Shown one piece after another: positions 32,615-43,781 of a DNA stretch of 64,000 bases; positions within the stretch are counted from its first letter, which is position 1, and each line of letters opens with the position of its first letter. Under the pieces are notes generated by a model. That model had not been told where the DNA came from and searched no databases. It worked only from the letters and a program-made list of their open reading frames with translations. Position numbers and translations under genes: made by a program. Source of the DNA: Phytopythium helicoides (lineage: Eukaryota > Oomycota > Peronosporomycetes > Pythiales > Pythiaceae); contig JANFNE010000011.1 in the NCBI GenBank assembly GCA_024867545.1, positions 186,001 through 250,000 on the forward strand, in the 5' to 3' direction.

Positions 32615-32992
32615 GCTAGCGCTGGAGCTGCTGGAGCCTCCGGCGAGTGCGCGCCGTCCTTTCTCGGGAGAAAATCGCGAATGAACCCGCGGGTCACTTT
32701 GCGGCAGCGGCCAGGCATACTGAACCCAAGACAAAAGGGTGACGCAGCCCGCTGATTCGCGTCAAAATCCTCCCGACGCTTCTCTTTTTTCCCCCTCAGC
32801 TCGTTTCCCCCCCTATGTGGCAACAGGGTGGTGCAAATGTATCGGTTATAGTAGATGCGTTGTCAATTACGTTGCACAATGGGGGGCGATGGGTAAATGA
32901 TATGGGTTCAATAAATCTTTTCAGCCAATCAAAAGGATTTGGCAGCTTCAATTTTCACCCTGATTGGACAATAATACATTTTCCGACTAGTG
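32615..32992. promoter_or_regulatory. Divergent promoter with CCAAT boxes in both orientations
   Basis: 378 bp between the myosin and TTL-like start codons, A/T-richer in its right half than the flanking exons. It contains CCAAT at 32925-32929 and the inverted form ATTGG at 32963-32967, plus a T6-C6 pyrimidine stretch at about 32786-32797. A shared bidirectional promoter is likely, but no transcription start is demonstrated. Confidence 0.45.
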
Positions 32993-34416
32993 ATGGGTTT
33001 GGCTGGCCGCCATTCCATCTCGAACATGGACGTCCACTGGCAGCAGAGCGAGCATGCCGTCGCACTGAGCTACCGACTGCTCGCCGCGGGATGCAACGCT
33101 CGCTACAAGCCCGCGCTAACTGCGCGCGTCGGTGTGCCGAGCGTCTACGTGGCGCCGCTTGTTGAGCGCGCGTTCGCGCTGCATCCAGCCATGTATCTGG
33201 TCACCGAAGCGTCCGACGATAATGACGAGTCCGCTACTCCGTCTGCGTTGCCTTTGCCGGACCTGATCGTACGTGGCTTCTTCCTACATGCTTGCGTTGG
33301 TCATGGAGCTAGATGTGTTTAACAAGCTTTTGTGCGGTTTTGTAGTGGGACGAGTACGAGAACCTGGACTGGAAAAGCGTGCTGGGTGGCAAGGTCGTCG
33401 CCAACGCCTACTGCGTGCGCAAGGGACTGTCGCGCAAGGCACAGCTGTCTATCTACCTGTCCAAGTACATCACCAAGCATCCCAAGTGCTACCTGAGCAA
33501 GGCGCTGCCGCGCACGTTCGTAGTTGACACATGGGAGGCTTACGATGATAGCATGGCGCAGTTCGGGATCTCGTTCCGTCAACGCCTTGACTCGTGCCTG
33601 TGGGAGGTGCGCCAAGAGATCGAAGCCGGCCAGAAGGATGGAAAAAAGTGGATCATGAAGCCGAGCGCCACTAACAAGGGCGCTGAGGTCAACGTCATCT
33701 CAAACTTTGCCAAGCTGCGCTCCATCGTCAACGAGTGGACCGACATCCGCGAGTGGGTCGTGCAGGACTACATTGCTCGCCCGCTGCTCGTTCGAGGACG
33801 AAAGTTCCACATCCGCGTTTACGTGCTTGCACTGGGCGGTCTCCAGGTGTTTGTGTACCAGCGGTGCCTCATGCTCACGGCGCTTGAGAAGTACCGCGAC
33901 AGTGACACTGACAACGCGTACGCGCACATCACGAACACGTTCCAGCAACAGAGCCACCCGGATTTTGTCGAAAGCGAGTGTGTCATGTTGCTTGACGATT
34001 TGGAGGAGATATTGCGAGAGCAGGGTGTCGCTGACGCCGCTGCCAAAAAGGCCAAGATTCTGGAAGACATTGGTCACATCACCGCCGAAACCTTCGATGC
34101 ATACAAGGGAGAGTTCTCTGTTTTCCAGCCGCTGCCGAACTGCTTTGAGCTCTACGGCGTCGATTTCATGGTGGATGAGGACTATAATGTGTGGCTGCTC
34201 GAACTGAACCCCGGTCCGGACTTCAAGCAGACAGGAAACCGTCTGAACGGGGTGATCCGCGACCTCATGGCCGACACACTCAATATCGTGACAGATCACT
34301 TCTTCACGGCCCATGGGGGTGAGAAAGGCAATGAGCTCGGGTCTTTCAAGAAAGTCTACAACCAAGAATGGGGATTCCGCTCCAAGGAGCCTGTGACTAT
34401 GAAGTTCCGTGAGTGA
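32993..34416 (+). CDS. Tubulin-tyrosine-ligase family protein
   Basis: Two exons, 32993-33268 and 33346-34416 (448 aa). The ATP-grasp core of TTL/TTLL enzymes is seen: KKWIMKPSATNKG, WVVQDYIARPLLVRGRKFHIRVYVL, HITNTFQQQ, and FELYGVDFMVDEDYNVWLLELNPGP with the metal-binding E-x-N. These enzymes ligate amino acids (Tyr, Glu or Gly) to tubulin or other substrates. The compact size and the N-terminal part resemble true TTL more than long TTLLs, but the acceptor cannot be told from sequence. An alternative start, Met at 33026, would remove 11 residues. It is transcribed divergently from the myosin gene. Confidence 0.88.
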
Positions 34417-34546
34417 GTGGAATAGAGCTCTCAAACGCATGCATCTTCCTTCATCTAACTTTCAATGATAGAGCACACATGCCTGATTTGTGTTTCTAAT
34501 CGTCTCTACACAAGTTATTTGGCCTACTACATCGAGAGACTTTTGC

Positions 34547-37500
34547 TCAAAAGTATCTACTAGACCGATTTTCGCCTTCGCGCAGATACGAGCTGGTCGC
34601 GGAGGACAAAAAGCCGATACCCTTGGCGGCCGAAGATAGCAGCGTGGTGCCCGACGACGCAGCTTGAAGCAGATTTGTGCCTGCAGAGCCTGAAAGTAGA
34701 TTTTGGAAGCGAAGCGCAGCTGGCTGTTGAGATTCTCCGTCACCATCTTCTGACAGCTCATGAAACAAGTTGCGACTATTAGCGCGACTTCGTGGCTCCA
34801 CGGGTTCATCCTCGCTGGATTTTGACAGCGTCGAGGTACTACGGTGAAATTTGCGTCGACTCGACGGTACCGGTAGTAGAGAAAAACGAGCAACTGGCTC
34901 CATTACCCGAGCTAGGGGTCGAGTGTCCTGCGAGCTGATGACAATCTCCTTTCCGTCTGCAAAAGATACGAAGCGTGTTAGATGCAATTGGAAACATGAA
35001 CAGCTAGCAAGAAGTTATCGGTGGAATACGTACTAATCTGGTTGATATCGTTGGACTCTGACAGCGACGAGAAGAGGAGTCGGCTTTTGCGAAATTGCAT
35101 AACAACGTTTCTCTACGAGCTGTGGTCCGTAGATCTCCCAGTCAACCGGGTCGATAAACTCTTGCATCCGAGCAAACAACTTCTTTAGCTGAAGCAGCCC
35201 AGGACTACACTCCTCAGGGATCCAACTCATCACCCCAACCAAAGCGGATAAAATCCGAGAAACCAAGAGTTGCTCGAACAAAGTACATGTCGAACAGAAA
35301 CTGAAGGACACAGCACTCGCCAAAATTCAGAATCGTAGAGTCGCTTTTTGCCTTGGCATCCACCTAGCTGCGATACTGCATCGCTGTATACTTTGGTAGG
35401 TGATCAGAGTTAGCTGCTCAACAAGCACGTTTCGATAGTCCGCATGCATCAGTGCGATCTGCAGCTCGTCACTCCCTCGCGATCGTCGAACGATACGGTT
35501 TGCTTCATCCAAGCCATAGCAGCACGAGAAAAGAAAACTCGATACCACAGGCGTCTCGCACCACGGCAGCCATACCTTCTCTTCTCCCAAACGTATCTCC
35601 GTATCCGATGAGTCGTCTGTGTCTTCAGCGCCAAGCACTTCATCCGTAATCACATGTTCGGACCATCCTTCGTGCGCAGCGATCCAATCCTGTTCAATAG
35701 AAGTTAATAATGGCTAGAGTTACCGGCAAATGAGATACAAGGCCAATTAACATTACCTCGTTGGTTGCAGCATAGTTCTCCATCTCGAGCAGATCTCGAA
35801 GTGGTTGGACTTTTTGGCCCAGCAAGATTTGAGCCCACACCTCACAGTAGGCCGCAGAAAGATTTTGCAGAACCCGCTCAAAAACCTCAGGGTATGGAGC
35901 ACCAACTTGAATCTGGCAAACCAAGTAACACGAGTGGACTCCAAGGGTAGAAATGCTCTTCACTTCCTCATCAACGAAGCTCAGTGCGCTGGTACGTTTG
36001 GTCAGCCCCATATCCTATAGTTCCAGTGCAACCACCAGATTAGCCTCCTTGCTCATTGGTAGAACAATCCTCAAAGATTACGCACCTGAAAAAGCAGTGG
36101 AATAGCAGCTGAATCAACAAATCCATTCTTCGTATGCTTCTGGATGATCTCATTGAATGCATTTAGGGTTATAGTCTTCAATCCAGACTGGACATTGGCA
36201 CCCGGAAATAACTTGTCGCGTCTGCTGGAAAAACCACTCAATATGCCGGCAAGCATATTCGAGATTGCGAGGTATCCAGTTGCTCGACCCACTGGGTCTT
36301 GGTTGACTTCATCGGATAGCGGAAAGTTATGCTCCAAAAAGTTTACGAACTGTAGAACCGTGCGCATAAACTCTTCAATAAGCACGCTTTGCAAGTCGCT
36401 TGCATCCAATGCCGATGTGTTTTCGTGAATCTGCTCGAAGAAATCGTAGAAAGTGATTCCGCTGAGCTGGAAATCGCCACGGTTGTTGGTGGCGCTAGGA
36501 GCTCCGATTACCGAACGAACTTGTTTCTGGATCGCTTCTAAGGCATCTACAAATGAGCTCTGCACCAACTCGCGAGTTTGGCGTCGGAAGATGTCTGCGA
36601 AAAGTACAGAAAAGACAGAGCTGGGCTCATTGCTTCTCGAGAACTCTGACTTTGCAATTGTACGCCATACGCTCACTTCCTTGCATCCATTGAACTTCCT
36701 GTTGACCCCTCGCAAATGGGTTTGCAACTTTGAAAGCTGCAACGTAGAGTTGATTTTTGACACAATCGGTGTTGTCGTTGCGTGAATCTGTGGGAGAGGG
36801 CCACTTATTAGAAAACTTAGCCAAAACACTAGCTTCCTACGAACGTACCTTTGACAACTCGGCTCTGAACCATTTAGTGAGGGCAGAAGTGAACAACCCA
36901 GATGACACGAACTTATTGAGCCCGTCCTTGAAACCAGGAACGTCGTTCAACACTGATGTCAGCATGGGGTCGCCATGTTCAGGAGCAAAAATGTCAGCTA
37001 AATGGCTCATCGTCATGCAAATAGTCTTCAAAATTGTGGTAAGGATGCGTTGCTGCGATCTTGTGATTGTAGCTCGAGAGGTATCTTCCTCCTCATCTTG
37101 AATATCGCCGGTGTCCATCCATTTGGAGCGTGAACTCAGAAAGCACTCCAATAGAGCAGAAGGATCCGATAACGACGGTTCGGTTACCACAAGTGTGCCA
37201 AGGTTTTCGGCATAAAATTTGCTTTCACGCCCTCGGCACGCTAGGTAACTCCTTGCGAGAGAGGTCACGCGCTGCGCAATACAAACTTTAAGAAATACGC
37301 TTGAAAAAAGCTTACAGCAACAACCAACACATCCGTACCGCATTGAAACTTTCGATGCTCGACCATAGAGCTCTCAGGAACGGGAATAGTTGCTCTGCGG
37401 AATCCAAATCGAGCTGCTCGTACACAGCGGTAGCCTTCTGGAGCAAAAGATACGCTTGGAAAGTATCACCTCGGTCGAGGGCTCTCCACAGGTTTTCAGG

Positions 37501-37967
37501 GGTCTTGACTAGGAAAGCCACACACTCCTCGACTAGTCTCACATGGAGCTTCATCGCTCTCATTGTCCTCATTCGGTGAGCTCTCCTCTAGCTGGATAGC
37601 CGTTACGACGTCGGCAGTCGGAGCCAGCGCAGCTGTCAATGTTTTCTCCACACTGCGCCACTGTTCAGGCATCTCCTTGAGCGACACCTCCAGACGCAGC
37701 GCTGCCGAGTGCATGTTGACAATCTTGTCGGCCGACTCGATGAGGTCTCGGTAGCGCACGCCGATCATCTTCTGCATCTCGAGCGTCTTGCTCTCCTTCT
37801 CCTTCCTGCTCAACTCCCGTCAGCAGCCCATTACGGCGCCGCCGCTAACCGCAGAAAGGCTGGAGCAGCACGCACCTCGTGCGATCTAGCAGCACCTTGG
37901 CGTCAGCCACCGCCAGGCGCCGCAGGAACCCCGCGGCGTCGTCCATCCTCGCGTCCGCGGCCGCCAT
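34547..37967 (-). CDS. COG1: Conserved oligomeric Golgi complex subunit 1 (COG1), three frame breaks
   Basis: Tethering-complex subunit for retrograde intra-Golgi vesicles. The N-terminus LEMQKMIGVRYRDLIESADK is the COG1/VPS51 signature. Later blocks are FLVKTPENLWRALDRG, CVLQFLFDMY, DPVDWEIYGPQLVEKR and the terminal MEPVARFSLLP. Eight exons: 37967-37876, 37805-37339, 37271-36849, 36787-36086, 36014-35757, 35689-35429, 35363-35034, 34956-34547. Intron 35364-35428 has a CTAAC branch site. Within exons 2 and 7 the frame changes at about 37548, 35281 and 35078; each is explained by one extra base and exon sums then fit. Its start codon lies 83 bp from that of the next gene, divergently transcribed. 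Confidence 0.85.
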
Positions 37968-38050
37968 CGTCACCCCCAGGCTTCCGCGTGTGTCTCGGCG
38001 ATTCCCCCACTTGAAGGACGACGGATATATGCCATAACAGAGTTTCTACT

Positions 38051-39702
38051 ATGAGCGACGACAGTGCTCAAGTGGCCTGGAAGGCGACAATGGGGAGGCC
38101 CGACCAACCTCGACGCGACGCGAGCTCGGGCGACTCGGAGCCCGAGGCGGAGGACTACGCGTCGCCAGGCAAGGCGCGCGCTGTGCTGCTTGGCATTGAC
38201 AGGAAGCGGCCGAGCGCGGTGCGCTCCGGCGGTTTTGCGCTTGGAGAAAGGGCGGAAAAGCTCATTTTTGTGGGCTGCCAGGTGCTGTCGGATGAGAGTG
38301 ATGAGAGCGAGAGAACCGAGAGCGACGAGAAGCAGCACCTGGCGCGGCTGCATCGTGCTGGGCCACGGCGGCGGTGCTGACGGACCACGATAGCGTGGAT
38401 GGTTGGTGCTGCTTTTTTTTTTTTTTTTTGAATTACCATCAGGCGGGAAGGCAGAGCTGATTGAGACCGTGCGCACACAGTCAAGTTGGCGAGTATTCGG
38501 CGGTTCCTGCGCGCGGCACGAGCGCTGTACGATATTCAGTACCAGATGAAGAGGCCGTCTGCCATTCTAAAGACGAAGTCTAGCTCGGTTCGTTATATGC
38601 AGGATTGTTGAGACGTGGAGCAATTGCCAATGCGTTCGCGCCAACAGTACGGATTCAAGCCGGGGTCAACATACGACGCGCTAGCAGCGCTGCTTTCACC
38701 TCTGCGCGCTCATCAAGTTCTCGGTGCGCTCTTGTTCAATGCCATCGAAGATCATTATTTACTGACAAACATCTTTCACGAAGATAATTGGACTGCTCTT
38801 GAAATCGCCACCTTTGAGGAGTGCTACGACAAGTTCGGGAAAAATTTTCATGCCATCTCCCAGCAGGTATTTACGATACACCTTGATATGTCTAAGCATG
38901 CATTCGTTCATCTAACCTACATATTGCAGCTGCCGAATAAAACGACTCGGGATGCCATCGCGCTCTACTACGTTTGGAAAAAACACGGATCCCATGCGAA
39001 AGTGAAGCTTCCAGATGGAAATCGGAGCCCGAGTGACGACTACTTTGGTCTCACTGGGCCTGACGTCTCGAACGATACGCTAACGCTTCTGGATCGTCTA
39101 CGAAGTGAGTTGATGGGGGCATTGGCTCTGTGTATCGATGGTACCTTCCAATCTAACGCTCTCTTTTTCCTCTCCTAGAGCGCCAATTGTGCATGCAAGA
39201 GTACTTTGACGCTTCCCGGGCCCTCTGTCCACCGAGGGCCCCCTCGCACGGGCATGAACGAAAGCGACTGAAGGGAGCAGAGATGTTTGGTTTTCAGACG
39301 CTCCCACACACTCAGTGTGCCACAGCTGGGTCGTCGCCCCTCAGATTGTCGAGTGTGCTGGGTATGGCCATCGCCTGAAAGATTCCAGTACTGCTTCTGA
39401 CAGAATCTTTCCAACCATAGACTCGTGGACCCCGTTCGAAGTTCGAGTATTTGAAGTTGCTATCGAATGCTACGGCAAAGAGTTCCATCGCATTGCAGAG
39501 GCGGTAAGCGCGCGAGGGATGTATTATCGTTTGTTCGAATGATTATTGACCCCCACCTTATTCGCTGCAGGTGGTCACCAAGTCGTGTCGGGACGTTATT
39601 GCATTCTACTACGTCTGGAAGAAGGATTCGTACTACCAAGTTGTCAAGAACCGATGGGAGAAACGGAATGAAGCAACTCAAATCCCCAAGAAGGCTGGAT
39701 AG
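38051..39702 (+). CDS. ELM2/SANT-type chromatin corepressor-like protein (two SANT domains)
   Basis: Two SANT domains are clear. The first is NWTALEIATFEECYDKFGKNFHAIS, joined across an intron (38867-38929) to TTRDAIALYYVWKKHG. The second is SWTPFEVRVFEVAIECYGKEFHRIAEA, joined (39504-39570) to SCRDVIAFYYVWKKDSYY. Another intron is 39105-39178. Upstream, VGEYSAVP (from 38485) looks like the start of an ELM2 domain, as in CoREST, MIER and MTA proteins that recruit histone deacetylases. The first ATG (38051) begins an acidic N-terminal segment. The joins between 38280 and 38640, and between 39280 and 39370, are not resolved; an intron with a 17-T tract (38413-38429) and one or two frame errors are likely. 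A nuclear corepressor role is inferred from the domains. Confidence 0.72.
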
Positions 39703-39833
39703 GGGTGTTCACCCTGAGTTGATAACCCTGAATCCATGTACTGTACATTGCACATCAAATCGCTCTTGCAAACACACAAAATGGAGGCAATGGGCAGTCC
39801 AAACGCGTGTATTTTCGGTATCTGAAGCTACTG

Positions 39834-41783
39834 CTACTCGATCGCGATGACCTCCTGCTCCACATCCTCGACAATGCCCTGCACAGGAAAATTCTGGAGC
39901 TTCTTGCACGCAGAGCAGACCCACGACGCCGGAGGCAGCTCCTTGATGTTCAGGCAGTACGTGTGGAACATTCGATTGCACAGGTCACAGAGCACAAGCT
40001 CCGTGTCGTTCTCCGCCGAGGCACAAATCTCGCAAGGCTCCGATTCCATAAGATATGAGCGCGACGAGTACCCCACAGGAGTCGTCGTTCCCGGAACTTG
40101 CTTGCGCAGCATCTTATGCTCCAGCAACTTGATATTGCGATACACTTGGAAGCCATGAAGCGCGTGGCCAATATTCTTCAGGTCGAGCTTTTGACCCATG
40201 AAGAAAGGAAAGCTCACTTGAAGAGCCTTGAAACCCTGGCTCTGGCGTTGCTGCAGCAGACGAGCAAGAGCAACAAACTCACTGGGCCGAGCACGGTTCT
40301 TGCCAAAAATGTGGACAAGGCTCGTTCGAGCGTCAAATGTGAGCCACACAAAATCGTCGGTTGGGATCTCCGGGTCCAGCATCCGAAGATCCATCAGATC
40401 ACTGGTCACCTGCCAGCTAGTGAAAGAACCAAGTGCGTTGTTGTTGAACTTCCGGAGCGTCTCGAAGACCTGCTCGATGCTCTCGCACCCCTTGATAGAC
40501 ATCGTAAAGTCATCGAGCCGAGCGAGAAACTCTCCCAGCGTGTCCAGATATGAGTTGATAGTGAGATTTCGGTTGCCCGCCATGTGCTTCTGGTCGTCGC
40601 TGCGCTTTGCGAGCGCCAGCATACTGCCCACGCAGCCCAGTAAGATTTCTCGAACGAATGTTAAGCGAAAAAAATGTAGCAGTAACTCACCGCTTCTTAA
40701 ACGCCTCGAACGAATCAGAGCTGGGAATGCCCTTCACCTTGTCAAACGTTTCCAGTTTGTTGCAAAGCCGAAAGGCAACGGTGGACCACAGCACTTCGCG
40801 CAGACTCAGCCGCCCCTGGTGCGCGTGCTGCCAGCTGTGGAGACCGGTCAGGCTCAATGCCAACAACAAGTATGCTCAGCTCAGCCCCGAGTACGTACCG
40901 CATCACATGCTTGCGAAGATATGCCGAGCTTCGGTCAAGCTCGCGATAGATGTTCCAGGTCGCTAAAAGAGAGGAGCACGTGTCAGTTTCGCAAACTACA
41001 GGTGCTGAGGCCAGCGCCGACATGCGCACCGTATGTGATAAGGCATTTGTCGACGCGGGGCGTGATATTGTCGATGCAGTAGCTGTGCCACATGCCGTGG
41101 CGTTGATAGACAAAGTCGTAGAACGTGAGCGCGCCGAGCCACCAGCTCTTGTACGCGTTCGCGTCGTCGTTGCCAATCAGATGGTCCTCCAGGAAGTTGA
41201 GCGCGCGCCGCGGTCGCTTCGCGTCTTCGTCCTCCTTGTCGCTGTCGCGCTTGCCTCGCTTGGCGCGCGTCGCGCTGCTGCTGCGGGACGGCGGCGTGGA
41301 CGGCGGCTCCTCGTCGGCCTTGCCCGGCGTCTTCTTCTTCATGGACGCGAGGTACTTGGCCTCGCACTCGACGCCGCAGATGGGGACGGACGGCGCGCCC
41401 TTGACCTTGTTGGTGGACATGTACTCTGGGTTGGCGCGCTGGCACACGTAGCACTCCGAGACGGACGGCTCGAGCATCTCGTAGGTGCGCTCTCCGCGCG
41501 GACGCAACCCCTTGCGGTCCAGGTACTCGTCCTCGCACGCGATCGAGCACACGGGCACGGGCGGCGCCAGCTTGTTGGACGCCGTCGACATGTAGTCCGG
41601 GTTGGCCGCGCCGCACACGTAGCAGTGCAGGCTCCCGCCGTCGGCCGCCTCGCGCTCGTCCGCGCTGCCGCGCGCCCCCGAGCCCTCGCCATCCTCGCTG
41701 TCGGTCGTGTGCGCGCTGGCCGACGCCTCACTGCGCGCCACCGACGCGTTGAACCACTTGCTGAGCCGGAAGTCCTCGATCAT
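39834..41783 (-). CDS. PHD-finger protein with tandem Cys4 motifs and a 5-hmdU DNA kinase/aGPT-PPlase-like helical domain
   Basis: Four exons: 41783-41030, 40962-40899, 40834-40691, 40623-39834 (583 aa, phases consistent). Domains in order are: two near-identical C-x2-C-x21-C-x3-C units (Cys54/57/79/83 and 111/114/136/140); a Lys/Arg-rich stretch; a helical domain at about 195-470 with TFYDFVYQRH, WNIYRELDRSSAYLR, VLWSTVAFRLCNKLETFD and LGSFTSWQVTSDLMDL; and a C4HC3 PHD finger (518-560). The helical pattern matches, as I recall it, the alpha-glutamyl/putrescinyl-thymine pyrophosphorylase family. Phage members of that family were shown to be 5-hydroxymethyl-dU DNA kinases, and eukaryotic members were predicted to act on modified DNA in chromatin. 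Activity is unproven. Inter-domain introns all use consensus donors. Confidence 0.8.
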
Positions 41784-42207
41784 GGCGACGCCCACGGCTT
41801 CCCGCCTTTTGTCGGCGGTGGGAGGTTGCGGCCCAATCTTTCGACGGAATGGGAGCCGCGCACCGAGAAGATTCGACTAGGTGCGGGTGAGATGCGGTTC
41901 GATTAAGTACGAATCTTGTGGCGATGCGTCGACGGCCTACGTCACCACATGGGGGCCACGTCGCTGCAAGCATCAACATCATCGTACTGGTGCTTCGACC
42001 GCCCGCTGCAATCGCACGCGTTCGATGACACGTGCTGCACGTTGAGAGAGGGAGGGAGGGAGGGAGGAGAGATCAAGATATCCTTTCCAGAACGCTAGTT
42101 GTTTTTATATTTTGGATTGCTGCATGCGATCGAGAGAGGCAAGGAGGGGAAATACTAGACGAATGGCTCCCTTCGCAGGAGACAAACTGGAGTCACGCTC
42201 GCGACGC
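41784..42207. other. Intergenic region with a G-quadruplex motif
   Basis: 424 bp between two minus-strand genes: upstream of the PHD protein and downstream of transaldolase. Positions 42050-42064 read as four GGG runs separated by single A, a textbook intramolecular G-quadruplex motif on the plus strand. Nothing else is recognisable. Confidence 0.6.
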
Positions 42208-43209
42208 TTACGCCTTGAGCTTGGCCTTGAGGATCTCCTCGAGCTTGACAATGTCGGCGCTGAAGCCGCGGATGCCCTCCGACAGCTTCTCCGTAGCCAT
42301 GGCATCCTCGTTGAGGCTCAGGCGGAAGGCCTTCTCGTCCATCGACACCTTCTCGCCCGAGTACTGCTTGGCCGACTCGACCTCCTCCAGCTTGCGGACG
42401 ACCTTGTCCGTGCTCTTGGTCAGCTCCTCAAGGAGGTTGGGCGAGATGGTCAGGCGGTCGCAGCCGGCGAGCTCAATGATCTCGCCCGTGTTGCGGAAGC
42501 TGGCACCCATGACGATCGTCTTGTAGCCGTACTTCTTGTAGTACTGGTAGATCTTGGACACCGACACGACACCGGGGTCCTCGTGCGACTCGTAGCTCGA
42601 CTTGCCCGTCTTGGCCTTGTGCCAGTCCAGGATGCGGCCGACGAAGGGCGAGATGAGCGTGGCACCGGCCTCGGCACAGCCGACGGCCTGGGCAAAGCCG
42701 AAGAGCAGCGTCATGTTGCACGAGATGCCCTCCTGCTGGAGCTGCTTGCACGCCTGGATGCCCTCCCACGTGGAAGCGATCTTGATGAGGATGCGGTCCT
42801 TGGAGATACCGGCCTTCTTGTACAGCTCGATGATGCGGTGGGCGCGCTCAATCGTGCCCTCCGTGTCGAAGCTCAAACGCGCGTCGACCTCGGTCGAGAC
42901 GTAGCCGGGGACGATCTTGAGGATCTCGAGGCCGAAGTTGACCGAGAGCTTGTCAATGACGTAGCCGAGGCGCTCCGAGTCCGACACGCCCTCGAGCGTC
43001 TTGCCGTAGGCCACGGCGTCGTCCACGAGGTGCGCGTACTGCTCCATGGTGGCGGCCTTGAACAGCAGCGACGGGTTCGTGGTCGCGTCCTGCGGCTTGT
43101 ACTTGTCGATCGACGCGATGTCGCCCGTGTCGGCCACCACGGTCGTGACCTGCTTCAGCTGGTCGAGCTGCGTGGCCTCGCGCTGCTTCTTGTTGGGGGA
43201 CGCGCTCAT
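42208..43209 (-). CDS. Transaldolase
   Basis: Non-oxidative pentose phosphate pathway enzyme that transfers a dihydroxyacetone unit between sugar phosphates via a Schiff base. It is a single exon of 333 aa, typical for the TalB/TALDO1 type. Key stretches are [12 protein letters not shown] near the N-terminus, the Schiff-base Lys in [35 protein letters not shown] and [11 protein letters not shown]. The frame is open further upstream to 43383, but there is no ATG before 43209. A cytosolic enzyme is therefore assumed, although an N-terminal targeting extension on a separate exon cannot be excluded. Codon use is strongly G/C-ending, suggesting high expression. Confidence 0.97.
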   Translation of the reverse strand: MSASPNKKQREATQLDQLKQVTTVVADTGDIASIDKYKPQDATTNPSLLFKAATMEQYAHLVDDAVAYGKTLEGVSDSERLGYVIDKLSVNFGLEILKIVPGYVSTEVDARLSFDTEGTIERAHRIIELYKKAGISKDRILIKIASTWEGIQACKQLQQEGISCNMTLLFGFAQAVGCAEAGATLISPFVGRILDWHKAKTGKSSYESHEDPGVVSVSKIYQYYKKYGYKTIVMGASFRNTGEIIELAGCDRLTISPNLLEELTKSTDKVVRKLEEVESAKQYSGEKVSMDEKAFRLSLNEDAMATEKLSEGIRGFSADIVKLEEILKAKLKA

Positions 43210-43781
43210 CTTGACGAGGAAGGAGGAGGAGGAGGACGAGGGCGGAGAACTTGAGTCGCTCGGCGCAGATTCGAAAGTGAGCTCGCCTGCGAGGCAGCGC
43301 GGCCCGAAAAAGCGTAGCGCCCATTGCGCACTCGTCGACGCGACACTTCGTAACGCCTCATGAGACAAGCCGGGCCGGCCCACGGGTCTGTTTTGTATGG
43401 GGTTTTTACTGCTGAGATGTCGCGGACCGGGCGGTACGTGTGAGACCCGTTTTACTGGACCCGAATAGGCTTTTTTTATCGTCCTGACACAAACATGCTC
43501 GCGTACATGTGTGTGCTTACGCTGGCGTCGGCATTGGCGCCGCCGAGATGATCACATGGAAGCGTAGCGCGTGGGTAAGACTCGCTCCATGACAACCTTA
43601 TCATCACCATCATAAATTTGACTCCAGACGGTGAACGTCATCTACATCACACCGACCTGACGTATCGCGCGCCGCCGTCCTCAACAACAACATCAACAAC
43701 TCGAATTGGGCTGGGATTGCGATGGAGCTCGGTGCTGCTGCGAGGAAATGCGCGCTGCTTGCTCTATCTTGATGCTGGCCA
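43210..43781. other. Intergenic region between the SAM carrier and transaldolase
   Basis: 572 bp on the 5' side of transaldolase and the 3' side of the mitochondrial carrier, both on the minus strand. It contains a GA/CT-rich leader close to the transaldolase ATG and a T7 run near 43470. No gene was seen. Confidence 0.5.

Noticed and set aside
32614..32734. Alternative upstream start of the myosin (40 extra residues)
   Set aside because: The extension is Ser/Pro-rich and precedes the usual start of the motor. It is kept as possible but not preferred.
42112..43254. 380-codon plus-strand frame opposite transaldolase
   Set aside because: Antisense shadow of a G/C-ending coding sequence; the Leu/Arg/Val/Asp-rich product has no family match.
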